A DNA stretch of 52,685 nt, from the NCBI GenBank assembly GCA_937125035.1, contig CAKZLG010000067.1:1-52685 (forward strand). The letters run 5' to 3'. Positions 19,801 through 28,045 of the stretch are shown here, piece after piece (within the stretch, counting starts at the first letter, position 1; the number at the start of each line of letters is the position of its first letter). Both the position numbers and the translations under genes were made by a program. The notes under the pieces are model-generated. The model was not told the origin of the DNA. It saw only the letters and a program-made list of their open reading frames with translations, and searched no databases. This DNA comes from an uncultured Maribacter sp. GTDB lineage: Bacteria > Bacteroidota > Bacteroidia > Flavobacteriales > Flavobacteriaceae.

Positions 19801-20283
19801 GCACCTGGCAATATGTTGGTCATAACGGCCAGCTACACGGACAGCGGCGCAGAAGGTACGATACCTTTAACGGGCAGCAAGTCCGTTGCCATACCCAGCA
19901 ATACCTTGAACTTTGTTCCAGGCATGGAGAAGAACGGGCTGCAGGAAATCTCTTTCAATGGGATGGACCTGTACCTGACTAATGCCGACAAAGGATGGTT
20001 GAAGTTGCCTGAGTTGAACTTAAGTAACGTAAAGGCCATTATCATAGGGGCAGGTTGGCAGACGCCTCCTACCGTTACCTATACCTTTGAACTGCACAAG
20101 AACAGTGCAGAGGGTACCCTTGTGGGCAGTGGAACCTTGCAAGCTGTAGAAGGACAGCCCGGCGGAGGGGCCATGATACCTATAACAGGAACTATATCCC
20201 CTGAGGACGAGCTCTTCGTTACGTATAGTGTGAGTGGAGGTGAGCCACAAAATATAGGCTTGTTGAACGCCACTTTCAATTGA
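16891..20283 (+). CDS. Lipoprotein fusion: ThuA + sugar dehydrogenase + PKD + cytochrome c + C-terminal beta domain
   Basis: 1130 residues. A lipobox (LIIVSC) ends near residue 19. About 28-245 is a ThuA-like trehalose-utilisation domain (VGIHAAADTEYDW, SWYHEFDGGRAFYTGAGHT). About 260-690 is a glucose/sorbosone dehydrogenase-type six-bladed propeller (HTAGSIAFGPDDLLYLSTGDN, GHRNPYRISVD). PKD lies at about 720-800 (YVWDFGDGNTKETQEPTVSY). A c-type cytochrome has C879-K-T-C882-H883 with Met927 or Met928 as distal ligand. About 970-1130 is a beta-rich domain, probably carbohydrate binding. Inferred role: cell-surface sugar oxidation, with electrons passed to the attached heme. Monocistronic, with a strong terminator. 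Confidence 0.92.
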   Translation: MKKISGALLILLALIIVSCGNNKREGNPKVLVFSKTMGFKHASIPAGIAAIEKLGMEHGFEVDTTKNANMFTEDNLAQYAAIIFMSTTGNVLDHYQEAAFERYIQAGGGYVGIHAAADTEYDWGWYNKLAGAQFLSHPSGTPEADFIIKDTNFPATSFFTDSVWHRTDELYNYKNINEDVNVLMTLDESSYEGGQNGDFHPISWYHEFDGGRAFYTGAGHTDESFSEALFLKHLLGGIQYAIGENLKLDYAKASSQMPPEIDRFSKATLTEGQFFEPTEMTILPNFDVLVAQRRGEVMLWDNEKQELREVAKLDVYHKTLNTPGVNAEEGLMGLQKDPDYANNHWIYLYYAPTGDKWVNRLSRFKFQEGNFDLASEQIILEVDSQREICCHTAGSIAFGPDDLLYLSTGDNSTPFNEKGEKYVNNGFAPLNDSPGHEQYDARRSSGNTNDLRGKIIRIKVNEDGSYDIPEGNLFPVGTEKTRPEIYTMGHRNPYRISVDAKRGYVYWGDVGPDARADSLATRGPRGYDEMNQARQAGNFGWPLFIGNNFAYHDYDYETGESGPTFDPEKPINDSKNNTGLTELPPAQPAYVYYPYVESSAFPQTDTGGRNAMAGPTYYSDLYSGNNKLPSYYDGKVIIYDWMRGWMFAVHLFEDGSFNKMEPFASDIKVNNLIDMEVGPDGKVYLLEYGSGWFSQNANSALGYIDYNGGNRPPRIDGITVNETSGKLPLEINATVAAVDREGDAMTYVWDFGDGNTKETQEPTVSYAYTNNGAYKLNVAVKDEEGKEAVSESTTVVAGNSRPEVAISVNNENGAFYIPGQKLSYDVTVTDPDGDGNIDPDNIFVSVDYLEGMDKVAMNLGHQQVSAAVTGKALTQAMDCKTCHKEIGASIGPSYTEVSEKYKERRNAISYLQRKIVAGGSGVWGEVMMPAHPKITSDESRQIAMYIQSLTSDGEKERSLPSKGLITAAPSAPGNMLVITASYTDSGAEGTIPLTGSKSVAIPSNTLNFVPGMEKNGLQEISFNGMDLYLTNADKGWLKLPELNLSNVKAIIIGAGWQTPPTVTYTFELHKNSAEGTLVGSGTLQAVEGQPGGGAMIPITGTISPEDELFVTYSVSGGEPQNIGLLNATFN

Positions 20284-20325
20284 GCGAATTAGAAGAAAAC
20301 CAATACCCGACCAACAACCCGAAGA

Positions 20326-20353
20326 GGGCCCACAGCATGTGGGCCCTTTTTTT
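20326..20353 (+). terminator. Rho-independent terminator
   Basis: GGGCCCACA (20326-20334), a GCA loop, TGTGGGCCC (20338-20346), then seven T. A perfect 9-bp stem that ends the ThuA-fusion transcript. Confidence 0.92.
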
Positions 20354-20379
20354 ATGAACCCAGACAACCCAATGGGGCC

Positions 20380-21156
20380 CTAACCCTTATACGGAATGGT
20401 CTCTAGCATATGGGCAATGGCCTCAAGGCGTGCGGCGGATTTTTTATTGGCATCTATGATTTTCCACGGGGCGAGCTCTGTATGGGTACGCTTGAACATC
20501 GTTTCCTTGTACCGGGTGTAATCATCCCACAAGTCCTGCGCTTTCGCATCTACAGGGGTCATCTTCCAGCGTTTTAAAGGACTGTTGTGCATATCCTTGA
20601 AACGTTTCGCCTGTTCTTTCTTGGTAATGGAAAAGTACATTTTTATAAGATAGGTGTCCGAAGTAATGAGCATTTTCTCAAAATCGTTGACATGGTCCAT
20701 GAAATTTCGGTATTCCGTTGCCGAGCAAAACCCGTTTACGGGCTCTACGACCGCTCGGTTGTACCAGCTACGGTCAAAAAAAACCATATGGCCAGGGTTG
20801 GGCAATTGGTTGACGTAGCGTTGAAAGAACCATTGTTTACGTTCGTCTTCCGTGGGCTTGTCCAACGCCACGATGCTGTAATGTCTAGGATTGATGTGCT
20901 CGGTGATCCTACGGATGGCGCCTCCTTTTCCCGCCGCATCCCTACCTTCAAATAAGACCACCACTTTTTTGTCATTTTCAATGACCCACTGCTGTAGTTT
21001 GATGAGTTCTTCCTGCTTTTCTTTCAGTTCAGAGACATAGGTGGCCTGCTCCACGGCTTGGGCAAGGTCAATGCGCTTGTTGCCCAAAAGGGCGTACTTG
21101 CCAAATTTGGAGTTGAGCAGGGCCAATTCTGCTTCCGTCAGTTTTATGTTCTTCAT
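20380..21156 (-). CDS. Polyphosphate kinase 2, class I-like (second of tandem pair)
   Basis: 258 residues from the ATG at 21156. A TTG seven codons earlier would overlap the upstream gene. Walker A is EGRDAAGKGG, Walker B is FFDRSWYNRAVVEPV, and the lid region includes FFQRYVNQLPNPGHMV. GKGG, not GKDG, points to class I PPK2 enzymes, which move phosphate between polyphosphate and nucleoside diphosphates. It starts 10 bp after the stop of its paralogue and is surely co-transcribed with it. Confidence 0.92.
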   Translation of the reverse strand: MKNIKLTEAELALLNSKFGKYALLGNKRIDLAQAVEQATYVSELKEKQEELIKLQQWVIENDKKVVVLFEGRDAAGKGGAIRRITEHINPRHYSIVALDKPTEDERKQWFFQRYVNQLPNPGHMVFFDRSWYNRAVVEPVNGFCSATEYRNFMDHVNDFEKMLITSDTYLIKMYFSITKKEQAKRFKDMHNSPLKRWKMTPVDAKAQDLWDDYTRYKETMFKRTHTELAPWKIIDANKKSAARLEAIAHMLETIPYKG

Positions 21157-21166
21157 ACGGTATGGC

Positions 21167-22015
21167 TTAATTGTCAATTTGCACTACGCTTCTATAGTAG
21201 CGCATAATAACATTGGGATCCGGGGAAAGCGTTACGCCGGTAGACCCTTTTCCCTCATAATCAAACAGTGATAGTACATGGCGCATACTCTCTAAACGTG
21301 CCTCTTTTTTATCATTGGTCTTCACAATGGTCCATGGGCTGAAATTGGTATGTGTTTTACTGAACATCTCTTCCTTATATTGGGTATAATCATCCCAAAG
21401 CTCCTGTCCCTTCATATCCACCGGACTAAATTTCCACTGTTTTAAGGGGTTGCTCAAACGCGATTCAAAACGTCTTTTTTGCTCTTTTTTGGAGATGGAG
21501 AACCAAAATTTGATGATTTTAAGATTATCCTCATACAGGAGATGCTCAAATTCCGGTACTTGTTCTATGAACGTATAGTATTGCTCTGTGGTACAAAATC
21601 CCATAACCGGCTCCACTACGGCTCTGTTGTACCAACTTCTATCAAAGAATACGATTTCCCCAGGATTGGGCAATACTTTGATATACCGTCTAAAGTACCA
21701 TTGGCCCTGCTCCACTGCCGTGGGCTTGGTGAGTGCCACCACCCTAGAGGTCCTAGGATTCAGGTGTTCTTTGAACCTTTTTATGGATCCTCCCTTACCG
21801 GCGGCATCCCTCCCTTCAAAAATAACGGCCACCCGCATCTTTTTTTGGGCAATGTATTTTTGCAGGTTTACGAATTCTGTTTGTAGTAGGCGCAGCTCAG
21901 CCTCATAGCGTAATTTTTTAAGTGTTTTGGTTATGGGAATATCATGTTTCCGAGCAATGGCAATCAGGTCTTTTCTGGTCTGTGCCTCTTGTAACTGCTT
22001 GGTAGTGAATGGCAT
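21167..22015 (-). CDS. Polyphosphate kinase 2, class I-like (first of tandem pair)
   Basis: 282 residues. It shares with its neighbour the Walker A EGRDAAGKGG, the Walker B FFDRSWYNRAVVEPV and the block WDDYTQYKEEMF. It adds about 25 N-terminal residues (TRKDLIAIARKHDIPITK) and an extra C-terminal tail (DPNVIMRYYRSVV). The two have diverged well beyond a recent duplication. They could form a heteromer or prefer different nucleotides (ADP versus GDP); this is inference. The gene starts 170 bp after the M1 peptidase stop and may have its own promoter, though I see no clean box. Confidence 0.92.
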   Translation of the reverse strand: MPFTTKQLQEAQTRKDLIAIARKHDIPITKTLKKLRYEAELRLLQTEFVNLQKYIAQKKMRVAVIFEGRDAAGKGGSIKRFKEHLNPRTSRVVALTKPTAVEQGQWYFRRYIKVLPNPGEIVFFDRSWYNRAVVEPVMGFCTTEQYYTFIEQVPEFEHLLYEDNLKIIKFWFSISKKEQKRRFESRLSNPLKQWKFSPVDMKGQELWDDYTQYKEEMFSKTHTNFSPWTIVKTNDKKEARLESMRHVLSLFDYEGKGSTGVTLSPDPNVIMRYYRSVVQIDN

Positions 22016-22185
22016 GTTTTGAATTTAAGATGCGCTGATGGTCCAATTTTGACCTTAGAACCAAACCCTCCGCGCAAGGTTGCTGGCGAAATGTAAAGAA
22101 ATTGGCGCAAAGAACAGAACTTCAGCAAGGGTAATTGCACTTTGCGTGCCCATTAAAGGGGGGGACTTTCAACACCTTAATGGTG

Positions 22186-23808
22186 CTAGGGGACTTTTTG
22201 TACGGTGACGTAGTAATTGGGATCAACGGCCACTTCATCTATGGGGCTGTCAAAAGTCAAAGTTTGCCATTCTGGCGATGTGGGCAACCATTGTGCATTC
22301 TCATTGATATGAACCTTTATCGGCATTTCAAAACCCTTTTCCACTTGGCCGTACCTATACCTCAGTTCTTTCCCGTTCACTTGATATTCAAAAACTGGAA
22401 TTCTGGTGCTTCTCAGGTATTGGTCAAAAAACGGACCCAAGGGCAGTTTGCTTTCCTTGGACAGATATTCCTCAATCTGCTCAGTGGTGACGGTCTGGTG
22501 GTAAAAAGTACGGTTAAGGCCTCTTAAGATGGAGCGCCACTGTGCATCATCGCCAATCCAAGTACGGAGGGTGTGCAACATATTGGCGCCTTTATAGTAC
22601 ATATCCCCGCTTCCTTTTTGGTTTACATGGTAAGGCCCTATGATGGGTATGTCATTCTGTATATTGCTTCTTGTGCCTATGACATAAGCTGCAGCGGCCT
22701 CCTTGCCAAAATGGTAATCCAAATAAAGGTTTTCCGAATAGGCGGTAAAGCTCTCATGGATCCACATATCGGCAATATCCTTATAGGTGATATTATTGGC
22801 AAACCATTCATGGCCTGACTCGTGAATGATGATAAAGTCAAATTTTAAGCCCCAACCGGTACCGGACAGGTCTCGCCCCAGATAGCCGTTTTGGTATTGG
22901 TTGCCATATGTGATTGAACTTTGGTGCTCCATACCCAAGTAGGGTACTTCCACCAATTTAAAGCTGTCTTCGTAGAAGGGGTAAGGCCCAAACCAATGTT
23001 CAAAAGCGGCCAACATAAGGGGCACTTGTTTAAACTGTTCCTTTGCTTTTTCCAAATTTTGGGGAAGGACATAATAGGAAAGGTCCAAGGAACCTTTTTC
23101 CCCTTGGTAGACTTTTGTAAAATGAACGTAGTCCGCGATATTGGCGTTTACACCATAATTGTTTATGGGATTGTCCACGAACCACTCAAATACCCTTTGC
23201 CCCTCTATTTCGGTCACGTTCCGTAATCTGCCGTTGGCCACCGCCACCAATGGTTTAGGAACTTTCAGGGCAATGCGCATACTATCCACCTCATCATACA
23301 TATGGTCTTTGTTGGGCCACCAGATACTGGCGCCGAGGCCTTGGCATGAAGTGGCCACAAATGGGTTTCCATCCGCATCGGTAGACCAAGAGAATCCTCC
23401 GTCCCAAGGCGCCCTTTTTGCTTCCTGAGGGTTGCCGTTGTAGGTGATGGAGAGTTCATTGAACATGCCAGGGCGTTGCACTTTTTTTAGCTTGATGAAA
23501 TAAACGGCACCCTCCCGTTCATAATCCAACTGCACACCATCTTGGGCTACAGCGGTGATGGCCAAAGGTTCCTGAAGGTCTATCTGAAGCACATCATGTT
23601 CTTCTAAGACCTTATATCGAACCGTGTTTTGCCCACTGATGTATTTTTGGTCTGGTTCCATTGTTACCTGGAGGTCGTAATAATTGAGGTCCCACCAAGC
23701 CCGCTCTGCTGTAATGCTGCCCCGTAAGGTATCTTGCCTCGTGAAGGATTGGGCATGGATGAACATCCACGGGATAAGCATGAAAATAGAGAAAAGGTTT
23801 TTTTTCAT
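22186..23808 (-). CDS. Exported M1 family zinc aminopeptidase
   Basis: 540 residues with a signal peptide (MKKNLFSIFMLIPWMFIHAQ). The gluzincin site is H329-E330-x-x-H333 with Glu352 as third ligand, in HESGHEWF...MWIHES. The upstream substrate motif, usually GAMEN, is GMEHQ (LGMEHQSSITYG). At 540 residues it lacks the long helical C-terminal domain of classical aminopeptidase N, like many short Bacteroidetes M1 enzymes. It follows an M28 peptidase by 61 bp, so the two exported peptidases are probably made together. Confidence 0.92.
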   Translation of the reverse strand: MKKNLFSIFMLIPWMFIHAQSFTRQDTLRGSITAERAWWDLNYYDLQVTMEPDQKYISGQNTVRYKVLEEHDVLQIDLQEPLAITAVAQDGVQLDYEREGAVYFIKLKKVQRPGMFNELSITYNGNPQEAKRAPWDGGFSWSTDADGNPFVATSCQGLGASIWWPNKDHMYDEVDSMRIALKVPKPLVAVANGRLRNVTEIEGQRVFEWFVDNPINNYGVNANIADYVHFTKVYQGEKGSLDLSYYVLPQNLEKAKEQFKQVPLMLAAFEHWFGPYPFYEDSFKLVEVPYLGMEHQSSITYGNQYQNGYLGRDLSGTGWGLKFDFIIIHESGHEWFANNITYKDIADMWIHESFTAYSENLYLDYHFGKEAAAAYVIGTRSNIQNDIPIIGPYHVNQKGSGDMYYKGANMLHTLRTWIGDDAQWRSILRGLNRTFYHQTVTTEQIEEYLSKESKLPLGPFFDQYLRSTRIPVFEYQVNGKELRYRYGQVEKGFEMPIKVHINENAQWLPTSPEWQTLTFDSPIDEVAVDPNYYVTVQKVP

Positions 23809-23869
23809 ATTTCGTTGTTCTGGGGAGCGTTGTCAAAGGAATCAATGGAACGGTAGTGGACTTTGTAAA

Positions 23870-25201
23870 CTATCTGAAGATACCGTTGGGAAAGACCACA
23901 ACACTTTCAAATCCGTTTTCGCCCACAGCGGAGACCCCAAAGAAATAATTGTCTATGACTATGCCCTCTAGGACAAATTCCGTGACATCCCCCACATAAC
24001 GGCTATGGTCCCAAGTGGGGGAGGTGGTGTCCCTCCAATAAATTTTATAGCCCTTGGCACCGTCTACCTTGCTCCATTGAAATTTGGCCGAGGGCTCTAC
24101 AATACCCCCGATCTTTACCTCTTTAGGTGCTGGGGGAGCCCATGCCAAGGAAGCCAGACTAACGGCATTCACGGCCGTTAATTTTGAGGCGTATTCATAG
24201 TTGACATGTTCCAGTACATCCCCATAGGCAATACCATCCTCCAAACGAATGTCCTGGTGCTGCTGGGTATAGTTTTCGTGTGCCTCCATAATGCGAATGC
24301 CCGCATAGCCCAAATCATTGAAAGGGCGGTGATGGCCACCACGGCCAAAACGATCTAACCGGTAGATCATCATGGGCTTCATCTCTGGCATATAGGTTTG
24401 GGTAGTTTTGTGCACATAGCGGGCCAATTGCCTGGAGATACCATCTACCTCACCTCCATAAAAACGTCTGGCCTTGCGTTGTTCTTCGGTTTCAGTGGCG
24501 GGAACGGGTTCTGAAAAAATCCTGAAATCACGATTGCTGATCACCCCGTCAACGCCCGTGATATTTCCAATCATGTCATTGTTGAATATCCCAATGATAT
24601 CCCATCCTTCGGCCTTCATTTTTTCAGCTAAGCCCTTGCCTCCAAAAAGCCCTTGCTCTTCCCCGGAGAGGCCCAAATAAATAATACTGTTTTCAAATTG
24701 GTATTTGGAGAGCACCCGGGCGGCCTCAATGGTCCCGGCCATTCCGCTGGCATTGTCATTGGCCCCGGGGGAATCATCCTTGAAATTGGTAGGGTCGCTG
24801 ACCCGCGAGTCTATATCGCCGCTCATAATGACGTATCGATCAGGGTATTTGGTGCCTTTTTGTACGGCCACTACATTCACTACATACACATCCTTTACAA
24901 TTCTTGGGTTGGTGCCCTCTTTTACCAGATCCCGCTGAAAGGAAACCTCCAGACAATTGTTGCAGGCTGCCGATATGTTATCGAACTCACTTTTGATCCA
25001 TCGTCTTGCAGCACCAATGCCACGGGTATTGGAAACGGTATCGCTCAGGGTGTGTCTTGTGCCAAAATTGGCCAAGGTGGTGACATCCTGCTCAATTCGC
25101 TCTGCTGAAACGGCATTGATAATATCGTAGATGCGCCCATCGGTCTGGGCGGTTAAGGTCAAGGTTAAGGCAAAAAAGGCTAAAAGCGTTACTTTTTTCA
25201 T
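23870..25201 (-). CDS. Exported M28 metallopeptidase with C-terminal Fn3-like domain
   Basis: 443 residues with a signal peptide (MKKVTLLAFFALTLTLTAQ). The M28 core spans about 60-350: GDIDSR, SPGANDNASG (bridging Asp), GEEQGLFG (catalytic Glu and Glu ligand), FNNDMIGN (Asp) and HHRPFNDLG (His). The first ligand position, usually His in AHYDS-type motifs, reads Asp in GDIDS; I believe this is normal for a Bacteroidetes subgroup. Residues about 355-443 look like a fibronectin type III domain (KFQWSKVDGAKGYKIYWRD). Probably an aminopeptidase acting outside the cytoplasm. Confidence 0.9.
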   Translation of the reverse strand: MKKVTLLAFFALTLTLTAQTDGRIYDIINAVSAERIEQDVTTLANFGTRHTLSDTVSNTRGIGAARRWIKSEFDNISAACNNCLEVSFQRDLVKEGTNPRIVKDVYVVNVVAVQKGTKYPDRYVIMSGDIDSRVSDPTNFKDDSPGANDNASGMAGTIEAARVLSKYQFENSIIYLGLSGEEQGLFGGKGLAEKMKAEGWDIIGIFNNDMIGNITGVDGVISNRDFRIFSEPVPATETEEQRKARRFYGGEVDGISRQLARYVHKTTQTYMPEMKPMMIYRLDRFGRGGHHRPFNDLGYAGIRIMEAHENYTQQHQDIRLEDGIAYGDVLEHVNYEYASKLTAVNAVSLASLAWAPPAPKEVKIGGIVEPSAKFQWSKVDGAKGYKIYWRDTTSPTWDHSRYVGDVTEFVLEGIVIDNYFFGVSAVGENGFESVVVFPNGIFR

Positions 25202-25333
25202 AAAGACAATTTTCTAACAGTTACGTGGTTTCAATTGGTGTTGTAAGGTTTTGCATTGTGCCAGCCAACTCATTGACCTGCAAGGCAGCTTATTTTTTCA
25301 TCGGAATTTCGCTAAAAGTATTAAAAATAAAAC

Positions 25334-26536
25334 TCACTTCCCATTGCCCATACGCCACAATCCAAAAATGGGCCCCAAGGCCAATATAAGGAACATGTAT
25401 CTGGGGCCTACCCAAAGTTGTCCGTAAGACAGTATTTGTATGCTTACAATGCTCAGGGCAAACCCCATACTGTTCACCAGCGTAAGGCCCGTTCCCTTGA
25501 GCTCTGCCGGTAGGGCGCTGGCCACCAAGCTTGAAAATTGCGGCGAATCTGCCGTGACGGCCATTCCCCATAGGCACCAGGCCACGATGAAAAGGAAGGG
25601 GCCGCCCACAAAGAACCACGGAGACAGAAGGCAGCACAAACCAGATACGAAAAGTGCCGAACGCGCCACTTTACCGCTGCCCAAGCGCAGTGAAAGGAGT
25701 CCGCCGGCCATGCATGACACCCCACCCAACGCTATGATGATACCCGTGAAAAGGGGTATGGACAAAGAGGCGGCATGATGCTGGTTGTAGAAGGAGATGG
25801 CCACGGGGACAAAGGCCCAAAAGGCATATAGTTCCCACATATGTCCAAAATAGCCAAATGCCGCTTTCCGAAACCCCTTAATGCGGAAAAGGCCCGGCGC
25901 AGCCTTCCATTTGAGCCGGGCACTTGGCTTTCTAAAGGGGCCATTGGGCACAAAGACCGCTATGAGCAAGGCGCCAAAGGCGGCCAAGAAGGAGGTGGCC
26001 AAGACAATGGTACGCCCTTCCTGTCCCCAAGGAGTGCCTCCCAAAAGGTACGGAAAGGCCGTGCCAAAGACCAAGGCACCCACCAAATAGCCCAATGCCC
26101 TGCCCAGACCCTTTTCATAATAGTCAGCCGCGATCTTCATGCCCACGGGATAGATGCCCGCCAAGAAGAACCCCGTACCAAAACGTACGGACAACAAGGA
26201 CCACTGGTTGAGGTAGGGCAACAACAGGCCCAGATTACAAAGGGCCCCCAAAAGGCCACACACCAGGAATACTTTAGAGGGTGAATACCGGTCGGCCACC
26301 ATCAGCAGGGCAAAGAGGAGGGTTCCCATAATAAAGCCCAATTGAACCGAGGAAAGCACGTACCCCACTATCTCAGGCCCCAACCCAGTCTGCAGGGCCA
26401 GTTGGGGTATAATGGCGTTGCCGGCAAACCACAGGGAGGTGCCTGCAAATTGTGCCACGATAATGACAGGGAGGATATGTTTTCCAGGTTTCAAAGGGCA
26501 GTCAACGTAAAAAAGTGACTTTATTGATTTTCCCAT
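25334..26536 (-). CDS. MFS transporter
   Basis: 400 residues with about twelve hydrophobic segments and the cytoplasmic loop between segments 2 and 3 (LMVADRYSPSKVF), which matches the MFS signature loosely. The substrate cannot be read from sequence. The ATG at 26536 is the first in frame that gives a sensible N-terminus (MGKSIKSLF); it lies 35 bp inside the end of the PD40/SnoaL gene, so the two overlap and are probably translationally coupled. The block otsAB, PD40/SnoaL, MFS reads as one operon. Confidence 0.85.
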   Translation of the reverse strand: MGKSIKSLFYVDCPLKPGKHILPVIIVAQFAGTSLWFAGNAIIPQLALQTGLGPEIVGYVLSSVQLGFIMGTLLFALLMVADRYSPSKVFLVCGLLGALCNLGLLLPYLNQWSLLSVRFGTGFFLAGIYPVGMKIAADYYEKGLGRALGYLVGALVFGTAFPYLLGGTPWGQEGRTIVLATSFLAAFGALLIAVFVPNGPFRKPSARLKWKAAPGLFRIKGFRKAAFGYFGHMWELYAFWAFVPVAISFYNQHHAASLSIPLFTGIIIALGGVSCMAGGLLSLRLGSGKVARSALFVSGLCCLLSPWFFVGGPFLFIVAWCLWGMAVTADSPQFSSLVASALPAELKGTGLTLVNSMGFALSIVSIQILSYGQLWVGPRYMFLILALGPIFGLWRMGNGK

Positions 26537-28043
26537 GTTCCACTTCATAAATGGCCACAGCCCTGAAATGTTCACCATTTGCCGTAACGTACTCCTCATC
26601 GATCACTTTGTTGCCGATCACTATTCTATTCTTTATTTGACAGTGCAGATCTGGGGTGGATTGGAAGTAGCCCCCATATCCTTCCCGCATTTCAGCTTTG
26701 CCCTTTCTCCTTAATTCTGCAGGGAAATTGAACAATTGAACATCATCTGTATAGGTATTCAAGAACGCGTCTATATCACGGGCATTATAGGCATCCAATT
26801 GTTCTTGCACAATGATTTCCGGCTGGGGAACGGGGGTATCCTCAAAAATAAAGGTCATCGTGCTGATCTTTCCATTCTCCACTTCATAGATCGCTGCTTG
26901 CCATAGGATTTTATCTTGGCCGGTAACTTTTTCATAATCCAGTACTTTATTACCCAGGGTAATGCGTTTAACCACCTCTACTTGATACATGGTGTGTGAT
27001 GGGGATAACCCTGCATAGACGGTACGCATGCGTTTCTGTCCTTCATACCAAAGCTGATTTGGGTAATGGCTTACCTTAACGTTGGGTGCATAGCAGCTGA
27101 TAAAGGCATCCAAATCCCCCGCATTATAGGCATCCACCTGTTTTTGAACGATTTTGTATGGGGGGTCTTCGGAAACCAAGGCAAGTTGCTTTCCGCTTGG
27201 GCTTATGGCCATTCTGGAAATTGCACCGATCTCCTTATGTTCCGAAAGGGAAATGACCTCGGGGTTTTCCATTGACCCAGGCCGTATTCTGGATACTAGG
27301 TTGCCCGAGGGAACCAAAAACGTACCGTCTGGCAGCCAACATATATCCTCAGTGCCTATAGGTAGGCTGCCAATGGTATGAGTGGCTCCGCTTATGGGGT
27401 CTAGGGAGTTTAGGCTCCATATACCGGCCTGCTTGGCTATATAACTGATGAGCTTTGTATTTGGAATTTTATGAAGAGACCGCCCAACATTCTTATGCAC
27501 GAGAACATCCGTTTTGTCCATGAGATTAGAAATTACAAGGTCCATGCGGTCCTCCACAAGCACGGTCTGCACCAAAATGGAGGATGAATGCCAGACATGG
27601 TACCCAACTTTGGCATCTTCACGTATGGCCTTGGATTTTCCTGTTGCCCTATTGTAGTGATAGAGGCGTTGTAACCCGGTTTGGTCCAATCTAATTGCCG
27701 AAAAGTCCTGGGATTTGGGAATGCGCATAGGGGAATACTCGCTTCCCAGCTCCGTATGGGTCAGCCATGTCTTCTCGCCGGTGAGGATATCATATTGGGC
27801 CACATCGGTTTGGCCATTTCTGTTGCTGGAAAATAAAATCGTGTGGTCATCATAGAACGAAGGTTGGTTATCGTAGCCCTCATTGTTGGATATGTTGCTG
27901 GGGTACGCCAACACGGTCTTTCCATTTTCAATGGCTATGTCCATCAAAAATACATCTGTACTTCCTTGGCCAACGGCCATTTGGGTAGAAATGATCAGTA
28001 AAAAAAGGAGACTTGGGTTTGCGCAGCCTATGGAGTTTGCCAT
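26502..28043 (-). CDS. Exported PD40 propeller protein fused to two SnoaL-like domains
   Basis: 513 residues from the ATG at 28043, just after the otsAB stop. A signal peptide ends near AVGQG. About 25-290 is a TolB/PD40-type propeller (FYDDHTILFSSNRNGQTDVAQYD, MAISPSGKQLALVSED). About 296-400 and 409-513 are two tandem NTF2/SnoaL-like domains that are clear duplicates: VQKQVDAYNAGDLDAFISCY versus VQEQLDAYNARDIDAFLNTY, and ITLGNKVLDYEKVTG versus IVIGNKVIDEEYVTA. Such domains bind or isomerise small ligands. I know of no assigned role for this combination. It overlaps the MFS gene by 35 bp. Confidence 0.82.
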   Translation of the reverse strand: MANSIGCANPSLLFLLIISTQMAVGQGSTDVFLMDIAIENGKTVLAYPSNISNNEGYDNQPSFYDDHTILFSSNRNGQTDVAQYDILTGEKTWLTHTELGSEYSPMRIPKSQDFSAIRLDQTGLQRLYHYNRATGKSKAIREDAKVGYHVWHSSSILVQTVLVEDRMDLVISNLMDKTDVLVHKNVGRSLHKIPNTKLISYIAKQAGIWSLNSLDPISGATHTIGSLPIGTEDICWLPDGTFLVPSGNLVSRIRPGSMENPEVISLSEHKEIGAISRMAISPSGKQLALVSEDPPYKIVQKQVDAYNAGDLDAFISCYAPNVKVSHYPNQLWYEGQKRMRTVYAGLSPSHTMYQVEVVKRITLGNKVLDYEKVTGQDKILWQAAIYEVENGKISTMTFIFEDTPVPQPEIIVQEQLDAYNARDIDAFLNTYTDDVQLFNFPAELRRKGKAEMREGYGGYFQSTPDLHCQIKNRIVIGNKVIDEEYVTANGEHFRAVAIYEVEHGKINKVTFLR

Positions 28044-28045
28044 CT

